Below are positions 53,461 through 64,000 of a DNA stretch of 64,000 nt, piece after piece (the first letter of the stretch is position 1; each line of letters begins with the position of its first letter). The translations under genes and the position numbers were made by a program. This stretch comes from Chaenocephalus aceratus (lineage: Eukaryota; Chordata; Actinopteri; Perciformes; Channichthyidae): the NCBI GenBank assembly GCA_023974075.1, contig JAMFTG010000732.1:37501-101500 (forward strand), read 5' to 3'. The notes under the pieces were generated by a model. It saw nothing but the letters and a program-made list of their open reading frames with translations. It ran no database searches and was not told the DNA's origin.

Positions 53461-54085
53461 GGAGATAGAACTACGATTTTTGTTAATTATTAGTGAATAA
53501 AGGTTATGATTTGCAATATTTATACAACAAATCGATATGTGTATGTATTTACATCAATATGTTTTAAAAAATAAAATTGAATTTGCTAATATTAAGTGAT
53601 AATATTAGGATTAGTGTGAACAGCTAGTTTACATGTTACTAACAGCGCCTTGGTTAAAGAGCCTGTTGTTGTTTATTTATAGCTTTGAATTCTTTCAAAC
53701 CAATATTATCTTCTTAAACTTGTATGGTAGTCAGGAGGATCACTTTCTAATGTGTATTGATACATTTAGAGGGAGGGGATCTAAAGTAATGCTTTAAAAT
53801 TCAGATTGGATTCATTTCTACCATTTTCTTAAATTCATGGTAGTTTCAGTAATCCCCATGGTAACAGAGGACACAAGTTATCTAAATGACTAATGTCATC
53901 TTTATGGCTTTCAGAAAGGACAGGAGACCGACAGGTGACTATCAAAGGACTAGCAGCAGCAGCAGCATGATGATGATGATGATGATGATGATAAATGTGT
54001 TGTTTTAGGAACATCCATTGCAAATACATGGGATTCAATAAACATTGAATAGCATATCATGCAGTTTGTCTGTGTCTTTTCCTCC
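53461..54085. other. Interval with GCA and ATG triplet repeats
   Basis: 53951-53991 holds agcagcagcagcagc and gatgatgatgatgatgatga tracts; AATAAA near 54036. No coding exon supported. Confidence 0.4.
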
Positions 54086-54125
54086 GTGTTGTCCTGGTTA
54101 GCTGTGCTGCCTCCTAGTCGCCACC

Positions 54126-54275
54126 ATGGTTTGCTGTGCTGCCTAGGGATGCTCAAATCGCTCAGAGAAAGGAGTACGAATGTACGGCTTCCCCACTGAC
54201 ACAGAGCGGAGGAAAAAATGGCTGGCTCAAGTCAGCAGGAGCAATTTCACGACCAACAGCAACAAAATATGTGAG
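54126..54275 (+). pseudogene. THAP zinc-finger exon with an in-frame TAG
   Basis: The context CCACCATGG is a perfect Kozak. The frame reads MVCCAA-stop-GCSNRSEKG, then VRMYGFPTDTERRKKWLAQV, SRSNFTTNSNKICE and a good donor GAG|GTAATT at 54275. This is the first half of a THAP DNA-binding domain (C-x4-C, FP, RRKKW, IC), which normally continues into an exon with the x2-H-F part. The TAG (54144-54146) replaces one residue between the zinc-binding cysteines. Either a pseudogene, a polymorphism or a sequencing error, or the true start lies downstream. The rest of the gene was not found to the right. Confidence 0.7.
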
Positions 54276-55014
54276 GTAATTATATACAAACACTGCATTT
54301 GCACTTTTTCACAAACGAAAACCACACCATTGGGAAAGCTTAATGTTTTGTTTAATACAACAAAACAGGGAAAGGCTTGAAAAACAGAGTTGAGACTCAG
54401 GGTGCAGGGTGAGGGTCTCAGTGCAGGTATTCAGGCTCCATTGAACCCCCCTCTGGTTCTTGTGCTGAGAGGAGCAACAGACAGGAGAAAGGGTTATACA
54501 CACACAGCACACCTATTGGATGGGAAATGCCTTGGGGAGATAAGGTGTTTACTTATATAAAACAGTAGTATTAAACGTACCTTGTGTTTTCACTCTCACT
54601 TAAGTCCCTCTCCCTTTGCCATCAATCCAGAATCAGCTGAGCTGCAACATTATACAGACAGGTAATAATCAACAGAATCACAAGAACACAATATGGCTCT
54701 GCTAAAAACACTCACTCTTACACGCACCAAAGTTATATTTAGCTAATATTTAACTCCCTCCACCCCCGCATACAATCCCGTTCAGAAGCCCCTCTTCTCT
54801 AATTCAACATGTTGGACGAAATGACATTAAGAGAACGGAATTTACAATTAAAAGGCTGTTCAACGTGTGTTGCTAACTTGCTTCGGTATGCTAGCTTAAT
54901 CTGTTATCTGTAAACGTTCCCTAAATCTACTAATTTAGGGATAATCCACTGACATCCTTTAATACGCATGTTCATTTGAATCAGATGTACTGATAATATC
55001 CGCAATATAAATCG
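54276..55014. other. Downstream of THAP exon, no further exon seen
   Basis: No sequence encoding the expected HF part of THAP or a second domain was recognised. Confidence 0.4.
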
Positions 55015-55015
55015 T

Positions 55016-55235
55016 GCAGGCAGTCGTCAACTGCCTGCACGACATCAAGACATGGATGTCTTCAAACCATCTGAAGCTGAACAGCGGTAAAAACAGAGCT
55101 CATGGTTGTGGCACCCAAGGCCCTGCTCCAGAAGGTTGGTGACTTCGTCCTTGAGGTCGACGGCTGCTCCATCTCCCCATCTCCTGAAGCCCGCAACCTG
55201 GGTGTGATCCTCGACTCCACCCTTTCCTTCCATTC
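55016..55235 (+). mobile_element. LINE reverse-transcriptase fragment
   Basis: Reads AVVNCLHDIKTWMSSNHLKL, then (after a 1-base insertion near 55092) TELMVVAPKALLQKVGDFVL, NLGVILDSTLSFHS. This is the thumb-side part of an L2/CR1/Rex1-type RT. It ends abruptly where the tRNA-module duplication begins. Confidence 0.8.
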
Positions 55236-56183
55236 CAGAAAAGAGATATTATTCATTCACTTCTGCGGGGTAGCACACCCTGGAAACTATACATTGTGGA
55301 CTTTGGAAAGAGCGGAGAAATGTACCTTGTAACTCAAATCACATTGATTCCACAATGGGGATTATTTGAGGTTTTTTTGTATTATATGGTCCTAGATTAA
55401 AAGTAAGAAATAGAACATAGTTGCCTCCCTCTGAACATGTGTAACCAACTGTCAGGATGTGTATACAGTCCATGAAGGCAGCAGACAAAGGGACATTCAT
55501 TGACCAACTGCATTCCCTAACTCGTCTAATTAGCGTGTTCACATTAAAAACAAGTTGAGTAAAAATGATTTTTGAGTTTTGTATTGGACACAACACAAAA
55601 ATAGTAATCACGTATGCATTCTATTTCTATGATTATTATCCCCTGTCTAAAAAATAAAACACAGAAAAGTTATGTTATTAATGATTTTTTGGGTATCCCT
55701 TTTCCCACAAATGCTCATCAATCACTTTGGGTCACATACTTTAGGAAAGAGCGCCCCCGAAATACAGCTTGTGGCCAGAAATATATGACATCCGTAGTGA
55801 TAAGAACTACCATAGAGAATGAATGGTAAAAGTTAAGGGAGTTAAGCCTTACTATTGCCGTGCGAGATCCGTAGGTTTCAGTTTGACTCCGGCTCAGGGC
55901 TTTGACAATCTGCTTTCGTTTGAATTGAAAGATTTCATGAGACTCGATTTTAGAGCCCAAGTTATAATGGCTTGTATTTACACAGCATGTAAGTTGAACA
56001 TGTGAATGTTAGAATTGTGCTAAAATAACTATTGGTTGTTTTGTTATCGATCAGTGTCATCCCCATTGCAGGTCCTGAAGCATTGCATGCCTCTTAAACC
56101 ATTTAAATGTCATTTTCTATCGCTGAAATGTGTTTTTCTAAGTTGGGCCTTGTGAGTTTCATTGTTTGAAGTGGAGGAAAACT

Positions 56184-56234
56184 CTCGTCGCGACCGGGAA
56201 TCGAACCCTGCTCTCCTGTTTGACAGGCGGCAAA
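56184..56234 (-). pseudogene. tRNA-Asp-like 3' half
   Basis: Same as 36987-37036. Confidence 0.6.
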
Positions 56235-56247
56235 ATCCCTTTCATCT

Positions 56248-56320
56248 GTTTCCGTAGTGTAGTGGTTATCACGTTCGCCTCACACGCGAAAGGTCCCCGG
56301 TTCGAGACCGGGCGGAAACA
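56248..56320 (+). tRNA. tRNA-Val (CAC)
   Basis: 73 nt, identical to 37050-37122 including discriminator A and the missing T4 terminator. Confidence 0.95.
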
Positions 56321-56753
56321 CATTATGTCTTGATTGTCTCCACTTATAGAAAATAAAAAAGATTGAACAGGCAGCACAGATCGAAGAATAACAATATGTA
56401 GAGCAGGGCTATTCCATTAGTTTGGAATGGGGGCCGGTTGATGAAAATGATCCAAAGCAAGGGGCCGGGAAAAAGATGCCTTGAAATATGAGCAAGCATA
56501 TTAAGAGCTTTGGATACAGTAAATACTACAACAGCAAGTGGAGCAAGGCCTTTATAGATCTAAATGGCATCTTTCATATCAGATAGATCTTTCATTTTTG
56601 TAAAGCACTTTGAATTGCCTTGTGTTGAAAGGTGCTATATAAATAAACTTGCCTTTCCTTATGCAATTTAGTAATTCAACATTTATTTTCTAGCTGTTTG
56701 TGCTAATGTGAAATTAATAATTGTTTTATTGTAATTACTTTTGGTGTAATTAT

Positions 56754-57261
56754 TTAAAGGTGGGGTAGGTAAGTTTGAGAAACCGGCTCGAGATACACGC
56801 GGGCGTGTCTGACACTCGACCAACAACCAATCACATGAATCTCCCGCCCCTGACACACAAGCAGAGCTTGTACTGGCATATGATTTGATTGGCTGACGCT
56901 TCTGCCGAGGCGTCAAAAGTTTAACATTGCTCAACTTTTGCAGCGAGCCACGCCAGCAACGCTCCGCGTCGCTTCCCACGATGCAGTTCGGCTAAAAGTG
57001 ACGTCACCCCATTCAAAGTGAATGGGCAGAAGCGTTGGAAGCTTCAACGCACGCCGCTGTGTGGACGGGCCGGAACATTGCTCAACTTTTGAAGCCAGCA
57101 ACGCTACACGTCGCTTCCCAAAATGCAGTTCGGCTAAAAGTGACGTCACCCCATTCAAAGTGAATGGGCAGAAGCGTTGGAAGCGGATTCTTTTCGGCTG
57201 TGTACTTTCAAATTTTAGTGCACTCGAGCCGGTTTCTGAAACGTACCTACCCCACCTTTAA
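56754..57261. mobile_element. TTAA-flanked MITE, copy 3, rearranged
   Basis: Same ends as copy 2, but the region equivalent to 37597-37795 is deleted. A block of about 110 bp (gccacgccagcaacgctccg...gcagaagcgttggaag) is present twice. Between the copies lies cttcaacgcacgccgctgtg, an inverted version of 37755-37785. Confidence 0.85.
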
Positions 57262-57407
57262 GTAAGCAAAGCAATGTTTATAGGCCGCCTGAAATGTACA
57301 CTAGCTAAGAAATAATAATTAATGTTATATTTAATATATTACATGTGCTTATATAAATATTGACGTTTCCTCCTGGTTTCGAAACCTAGGACATGTAAAC
57401 CTAGGAC

Positions 57408-57500
57408 AGTAAGGCTCATCTCCCTTAACTTTTATTAATGAATTCTCTATGGTAGTCCTTATCACTACGGATGTGATATATCTTTGACCATAATAGAGGG
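57408..57500 (-). repeat. 85-bp tRNA-module flanking element, reversed
   Basis: Colinear with 38265-38350. Confidence 0.75.
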
Positions 57501-57585
57501 ATCTGGGGGCGCTGTTCAGACTCGGGGTTGTAATCAGGTTGGATGTAGCTATATAAATCATAACTACTAGGGGTGCTCTCACCAA

Positions 57586-57658
57586 GTTTCCGTAGTGTAG
57601 TGGTTATCACGTTCGCCTAACACGCGAAAGGTCCCCGGTTCGAGACCGGGCGGAAACA
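57586..57658 (+). tRNA. tRNA-Val (AAC)
   Basis: 73 nt, loop CTAACAC, paired stems, discriminator A, followed closely by TTTT (catgttttaattttt). At the equivalent place in the 38-kb copy the tRNA has been lost. Confidence 0.95.
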
Positions 57659-57661
57659 TGT

Positions 57662-58740
57662 TTTAATTTTTAGAACTCCTTTTCACTTAATCCCATAAAA
57701 TAACATCTGGATCATGATAGTACACATATATTTTATATTGATAAATAAAAATGAATAAATAAATACAGGAATAATACAATAAAAATGAGCTAACTTTATT
57801 AGTAGATGAACAACTAAACAAAACACATAATTTTTATAAAAACCTCAATTTTATCTTATTTATAGTTAATTCAGTAAACATAAATGTACATGTTAAGAAT
57901 GGGTTAAAAATAGTAAAATGATTGAACGTGGCTATTGTTTTACACTGTGCATTAAGAACATGTATTACTTCATTTTTAATGTTTCCTCGTCTGCTTTTGT
58001 TCTGTGGGTTATATTATATATACCACCTTGTAACTCCTGTAAATAAAACATACTGAAATGAATAAAAGGTCTTTAGTGAAATTAATCCTGCATGCTAAGC
58101 CGTAACACTGACTCATATGTAATGCTCGTTTAGCTAGAGGTGGGTCTTCTTCAGCAGCAAGATTCCTGTTTAAATCCACAGTCACCAACAAGGGGAATCA
58201 GTTCAATGTATTACCATGTAATCATATATATTATGTTGCTTATGAAGTGAATTTAACTTATTTTAGCGACCATGTACAGTCATTAAAAAAAAGGTGAACA
58301 TAATTTTCAGGGTTGACTGAGATAATGAAAATGTTTTCTTTTAATTTGGACAATTAACTGACAGAATAACACACTTAGTGATGCTCTACTCATCGTTTTT
58401 AAAGGGAAACCGTTGTAATGATAGCTCCTAGAATAAACTTAAAAACAACCTTTCCCTAAAGCATTACTATTCCTTGTGGCTGTTGTGTTTAGATATCTTT
58501 ATATACACACACATACATAAATAGTTTGCCCAATTCACAGTTAACAAACTGTTGTTTCGGCTGAACTAAATGAATGTATTCTGATTATACTCTGGCCCTC
58601 ACAGTAACTGAGATCAGGGAAACTCATTCATTGGGATAGTAACATCAGTCAATTTCAAACCCACTTAATTCCTTCATCACGGTACAGTAGTGTAAAGTTA
58701 AGTATGTCCCAGTGTAACCATTATAGTTTTACAATATTAT
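57662..58740. other. AT-rich intergenic interval
   Basis: No gene, RNA or element end supported. Confidence 0.4.
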
Positions 58741-58772
58741 TACGTAGGATAGAAACTCTTTGAAGGTTAGGT

Positions 58773-58788
58773 GGCTCTTCAAAGAGCC
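58773..58788 (-). terminator. Histone mRNA 3' stem-loop
   Basis: GGCTCTTTGAAGAGCC on the minus strand, 6-bp stem and 4-nt loop, followed by ACC, 28 nt after the H3 stop. Downstream TTCAAAGAGTTTC resembles the purine-rich histone downstream element. Its presence shows that the fragment is DNA-derived, not a polyadenylated retrocopy. Confidence 0.88.
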
Positions 58789-58815
58789 GTTGTGTGGGGG
58801 TCCTGGTCTCCGTCT

Positions 58816-59540
<725 letters not shown>

Positions 59541-59545
59541 ATATC

Positions 59546-59975
59546 TTCGAGTCCGAGTCCAAGTCCGAGTCACCCAAGGAGTGTCTGAGTCGAGTCCGTG
59601 CATTTTGCGCTGCTCTTTCCCAAAATGGAAACAAAATCTTTAAAAGCATACAGCACGATGCGGGGTGTGTCTCTGGACATCTTTAGACTGGTATAGCAGC
59701 GGGGGCGCGCCCAGTACGTGAACTCGCCTCGCAGGTGCACACGCCAGGACACAGAGGACATCAGACTCCAGAGAAAACTTGCTCGAGTCCGAGTCCAAGT
59801 CCGAGTCATCCAAGGAGTGTCCGAGCCGAGTCCGAGTACGAGTCATCATTACCTGTGTTCGAGTCCGAGTCCAAGTCCAAGTCATCGTGCGGGAGAATTC
59901 ACGAGTCCGAGTCCGAGTCACGAGTCCCGAAAATCGGCACTCGAGTCCGAGTCCAGGACTCGAGTACTCCATCTC
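59546..59975. repeat. GAGTCC-rich repeat region
   Basis: Clusters of cgagtccgagtccaagtccg-type hexamers at 59549-59605, 59782-59905 and 59940-59965. Ser/Glu-rich or Thr/Arg-rich open frames here are artefacts. Confidence 0.8.
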
Positions 59976-60734
59976 TGGATTATACTAACCATTCAGTAAA
60001 GAGCAGCAGCCGCCACGACCAGTTTCTGGGGTTTCCATGAAAGCAGAGATGGTTTCAAACCACTCATTAAGAATCTTTGATGAAAGCTAAGTTTGGGTTT
60101 AGCTAATGTATTTATCATTTTACACGAGAATAACGAAAATAAATCTGTAGCCCCTTCCTGCTACACACACATAGCTAGCTACCAGTTGATGTGAGCACAT
60201 GTATTGTCACTATGTAATCTGTTGCCACCAGGGGCGTCGCCTGGGGTAGGTTAGACAGCTACCATACTGAATACATATTTACTGTGAATGTATGCTTCCA
60301 GGAAGAGACCTTTTCTTATATATATATTTTGTATTTTTTTGTTTCACCCTTTTTCACCTCCTTCCTTTCCTCTTCCAATCATTTTCGAGTCTGTTGGAAC
60401 AGGTCGTTCAGAACGAATCATCAAACCGTCAACTATACTTAGAATAATGTTTACATTTTATATCAGATTATTCTTCGATATTTAAGAAGAAAATTCCTCC
60501 TTCCCTCTTCCTCTCATTTCCGGGTCTCGCTATGTCGGCTCGTTCAAATGTCCTCCTTTTCTTTTCTTTTTTTAGAAAACTTTATTTTATATTATTTGGG
60601 CAGTACATGATATACACAAGTTACATTAATAATACACATAAAACACAATGAATACATATATAAATAACATAAAGAGAGCACGTTTATGTTCAAATGAGAC
60701 GCAGCTCGGTCACAGACTCAAAACGCCCCATGGC

Positions 60735-60942
60735 CAGGGCCGGATTAGTACCTGCAGGGGCCCCTGGGCACTGAGCGCTCATGGCCCCCCCCCAACCCAA
60801 CAAGTAACACCACGCCTACCCAATCCTACCAACATGACCAATATTTAGAATTTTCAGTCAATCTGGCATGTCAAATTGCACACCTATTTGTCAAAAGCAG
60901 GGACGCAGCCACATAGATCAACATATGGTTAATCCGGCCCTG
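60735..60942. mobile_element. Short hAT MITE with perfect target duplication
   Basis: Ends CAGGGCCGGATTAGTA and GTTAATCCGGCCCTG; target duplication CCCATGGC on both sides (60727-60734, 60943-60950). 208 bp, no coding. Confidence 0.93.
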
Positions 60943-61015
60943 CCCATGGCTGAGTCGATATTTTTCTAAAACCATTTAGTGCTTCACATAATAAAATACA
61001 CAACAGCTGTAGCCT

Positions 61016-61106
61016 GTAGGTGCGTGTGGTACAGTGTGTCGGTGCGTGTGGTACAGTGTGTAGGTGCGTGTGGTACAGTGTGTAGGTGCGTGTGGTACAG
61101 TGTGTG
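61016..61106. repeat. 22-bp minisatellite, about 4 copies
   Basis: Unit gtaggtgcgtgtggtacagt + gt. Confidence 0.9.
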
Positions 61107-61273
61107 CGTCGATCAGTTGGTTTGGTGTCCTCTGCTTACTTTTAATACTTGTAAATAAAAATTTTGGCCCGTAATTTATTTCCCTCATTGTAGCGACCAG
61201 AGAGGGGGGGGGATATATCCAGTCTATGATAGTGTTACGTTATTATGAGAGTGCTCTGTTTGATTCTGAAATG

Positions 61274-61314
61274 GTATATATTTATATATATATGTGTGTG
61301 TGTATGTGTGTGTG
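61274..61314. repeat. TA/TG microsatellite
   Basis: tatatttatatatatatgtg, tgtgtgtatgtgtgtgtgt. Confidence 0.85.
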
Positions 61315-61911
61315 TCCGCATTTGTAGCCTGTTACTGTCTCATTACACCGCACTGTGAATGAATCAAAGTAAATATAGAAGTGGTCATGAACACATCTGT
61401 CCATCAGACAGAGGCTGCTGCCTCCTGTCATCATTAATTATGAAGGTAGATATGGTGCAAAATGCGAGAGCGTGAAAACCTGATGTGAGCACTTGCAGAA
61501 AAAAAATCTGAGCTTGTGTGCTTACATTTACACTTGTATAAAATATCCACGTAACTGTGAACCAAATTTGAAGTCACAGAAGAAAAAAAAAAGTTTTGTA
61601 GCTTGTAGAAAAAAAATGAACTTAGTGATGAAATGTTCACTTGCAGAAAAATACATATTTTTTAAATATATTTTCCATTACAACTGCAACTTTATTTATT
61701 ACAACCTCTCAAATCAGTCATTACAACTTGACGAATCTGCTCTGTGGCAGTATAAATCGACGAATCTGCGTAATTTTCACCTGTAATTTTCACCTGTAGA
61801 TGTGGGGGGAGGGGGGGGGTTGGAGCGAAGGGGCGGAGCTATCAGAAGGACGAGGCTCGGGTGACTGGAGACTGCGGGGCTAACGGTTCGTGTCGCTACC
61901 AGTCCGCTGAC

Positions 61912-61929
61912 ATGGCGCATCAATCAACG
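61912..61929 (+). CDS. Candidate first coding exon, small gene
   Basis: ATGGCGCATCAATCAACG ends at a donor-like G|GTACAT. It sits in a GC-rich, CpG-containing stretch (61800-61930) with ggggcggagc, consistent with a promoter. Together with 62747-62848 it would encode MAHQST + SGRIETAWCPES... Weak: six codons only. Confidence 0.3.
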
Positions 61930-62746
61930 GTACATTTTGCCCATTACTTGCCCAGTATTACTTTGAATATTATTACTGTGATTGAGGATTAAATCCGCTT
62001 TGAAGACCACCGTTTTATATCGTGCAGTTTAGCGGCGAAATGACGTCAGTCAGCCAGCTAACGATAGCTCTGTTGAGTTTATGCTAGCTAAACAAGTAGT
62101 GGTTGTAGTCTATACAGCAGTAATTCATATATTATAGCCTACTGCTTTGGCACTAACGGTTGATAACCGTTTATGAAAATAAAACCAATTGAACTGTACT
62201 GAAATAATGACAAGTTTTATAATTGTCTTGGGCTCCTGCTGTGTTTTTAAAGCCTTTGTAAATTATCCATGCTATTTTCTATTTAGAACGAAGACTTCCG
62301 AATCTTAAAATCCCTTAACGTTTGTATGCAATTGTTCTAAATTCAACTCTGGAATCAAGCAAATATTAATATGTTTGCATGACATTAGTTATTTATATTT
62401 TGCCATCACTGAACTATACGTGTAATACATTTAAGTCAAGCTAAGGTACATGTGATGGTAGCTAGTTAGTGCTCTTACCTGTGAGGCCTCCTCCAAACAG
62501 CATAATAACCAGACTGTATCATTAAAACTAAGTACCAGTTCTAGATTCTTGACTTTAGACAAACAATTCAAAAGACAACATGTATTTAAAGACCAATCTT
62601 TATTTGAATGTGACTCTTAACCTGAGATATTAGTTATACAGTAATAGTATTGACAATCTAAAAAAACGGAGCAACTCAACAGTCAACTTTATATTTCTTA
62701 TTGTCTAAAGCATTTATTATTTTCATTTCCCCCCTCTCATATTCAG

Positions 62747-62848
62747 AGTGGACGGATTGAGACAGCGTGGTGTCCAGAGAGCAGCAGAGACTTCAGGGAG
62801 AAACCTCCGTGTGATGGACGTCCTGTCTGTTGGTTTGGAGAGGACTGA
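62747..62848 (+). CDS. Candidate second exon, small gene
   Basis: Acceptor tttcccccctctcatattcag is strong. In the frame joining phase 0 from 61929 it reads SGRIETAWCPESSRDFREKP, PCDGRPVCWFGED and TGA. An 18-bp duplication (aggaccaggcctgatgga) follows, and AATAAA is at about 63063. Could be a 39-residue protein, a non-coding transcript, or an exon used in another frame. Not recognised. Confidence 0.3.
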   Translation, partial: SGRIETAWCPESSRDFREKPPCDGRPVCWFGED

Positions 62849-63440
62849 GGGTCTTTCCTCAGCGAGGAGGACCAGGCCTGATGGAGGAGGACCAGGCCTG
62901 ATGGAGGAGCCCATGCTGGGCAAAGCCGATACCAACTGCACAGGCCTAGTCTGTCACGTTATTTGACTAAATGTGTTTACTTATACATTTAATAGGTTTA
63001 CACCTTCTGTCCATATGTGCTTTTTATTTAAAACATTTGATTAACTTTTGGTTCACATTTCAATAAATTGTATTTGCACTCCTTTTGTCCATTATTCTTA
63101 CTGAAAATGTTAGATTACACATTCACATCTGACTGAAGATTGGCCCCATTTATTTGTGACGTTGCAAAGTCTGCGGTACAAGGCACAAGTGATGTGAAGC
63201 TCATAAAGTGAGGCAAATAGAAATAATCAGCTGATGGAGTGTAGGTGCATTCGATCAGCTAACTGTTTTTTATAAGCCTGACTATAACCACCCCTTCTCT
63301 GAGGTGCAGGCAGCGTCACAAACAAATGATGGTCCTGATAGACTACAAAAATATTCGGTGTGCAGATCTTTGTCTTCACAATAAAAGTAGTTTCTTAGTG
63401 AATGTCCTGTACTGGTCTTAAAATCTCATAACATCAGCTT

Positions 63441-63515
63441 TTAATGTTCCTCTTGGATGTTCTTCTTGACCCTCAGAGAAGGAGAAGATGTCGTGTCTTT
63501 CGGGCATGTCCTTTC
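63441..63515 (-). CDS. Candidate terminal exon of a minus-strand gene
   Basis: The acceptor has a good tract (TTTCCTGTCATTTTTGTTAG, then GAAAGG). The exon reads ERTCPKDTTSSPSLRVKKNI, QEEH and TAA. A minus-strand AATAAA lies near 63147. The gene would extend right of the window. Not recognised. Confidence 0.35.
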   Translation of the reverse strand, partial: ERTCPKDTTSSPSLRVKKNIQEEH

Positions 63516-64000
63516 CTAACAAAAATGACAGGAAACATAAAACATATTATTGCAGAACAAGTGTGTTATTTATGAAAGAGGTGTATTTGTGTGTTATGGG
63601 GCTGTTGATGTAATTATTTTTGAATTGTAATCAGATTATGAATGAACAGTATGAAATTCATCAACATTGAAATATATGTTATTATCAAAATAATATTTAA
63701 CTGTTGTCAAAACGTAGTGCAACTGTAGAAGCTTGCTCTGTTGTCTCACTGAAAGAATAACTTTTACCACGTTTTTTACAGACAATATTGAAAGATAAAT
63801 AGTAGCAGTTCTCACTATGTGTTAAATATCTTTGCCTTCAATACATTAAATTAGAAAGCTGACAAAGTCATATTGCTTGTTAACATCTAAATGTGACTTT
63901 TTGCATGGAAAAAACCCTCAACTTAACTGATGTGTAGGTGATCTAGTATTTAGTATTGTTTAATGGAATGTATATCAGTGTATTAAAGTCAATACTTCAT

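Larger units (their letters stand above)
55236..57660 (+). repeat. Segmental duplicate of 35980-38430 / 51965-53150
   Basis: The order ctggaaactatacattgtgg, cagtccatgaaggcagcaga, 85-bp element, tRNA-Val CAC, hAT remnant, LINE tail, TTAA MITE, reversed 85-bp element, tRNA-Val AAC is colinear with 36070-38430, and the first half with 52000-53040. Confidence 0.88.

Noticed and set aside
59570..60040. Ser/Glu- and Thr/Arg-rich frames
   Set aside because: GAGTCC hexamer repeat translations.
61912..61929. Twinfilin first exon (family starts M-x-H-Q)
   Set aside because: Only MAHQ matches and the following codons do not; no further twinfilin exon in the window.

Overview
The window reads as nuclear DNA of a ray-finned fish, most likely a percomorph teleost. 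It has spliced vertebrate genes with GT/AG introns and vertebrate-type tRNA genes. It also has a dense teleost repeat load: hAT elements with 8-bp target duplications, L2/CR1-like LINE tails, a BEL/Pao LTR retrotransposon, and minisatellites that have grown inside short DNA elements. No bacterial, plasmid or phage features are visible.

Left part (1-23 kb). A partly visible minus-strand gene begins at 3628 and runs left. It is divergent from hepacam, a plus-strand gene whose seven coding exons can be read from start codon to stop codon (5254-21641, 361 residues) and which encodes a two-Ig-domain membrane adhesion protein. Its introns are mostly repeats. Intron 1 holds a 4.3-kb array of a 37-bp unit. 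Intron 2 holds a deleted hAT element with a BED finger. Intron 3 holds a TTAA-flanked MITE. Intron 6 holds 48-bp and 33-bp arrays. A 25-bp array, a CA-rich microsatellite and another 37-bp array lie to the left.

Middle part (23-29 kb and 29-34 kb). This is mostly transposon debris: a fold-back element, an element with 38-bp inverted ends, a Charlie-like hAT interrupted by an L2 LINE, a further 37-bp array, and a hAT carrying a reversed, uninterrupted relative of the Charlie-like copy. The first tRNA-Val and the only intact tRNA-Asp are here.

Right part (34-58 kb). Segmental duplications have multiplied a tRNA-Val module. Across the window there are seven full-length or nearly full-length tRNA-Val genes and two fragments. 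They are accompanied by opposite-strand tRNA-Asp-like halves, about ten copies of a roughly 85-bp flanking element, and copies of the TTAA MITE. Two copies of a DUF6729-like gene fragment lie among them. One copy was split by a young, apparently intact BEL/Pao element (39605-46663; 350-bp LTRs identical by eye; 1874-codon gag-pol frame).

Right end (53-64 kb). Here are a THAP-domain exon with an in-frame stop, a truncated histone H3 that keeps its 3' stem-loop, small hAT elements, and two weak gene candidates (61912-62848 plus; 63441-63515 minus). Nothing seen amounts to an undescribed defence or metabolic system. The most unusual structures are the tRNA-Val amplification module and the repeated placement of minisatellite-bearing elements within tens of bases of splice sites.
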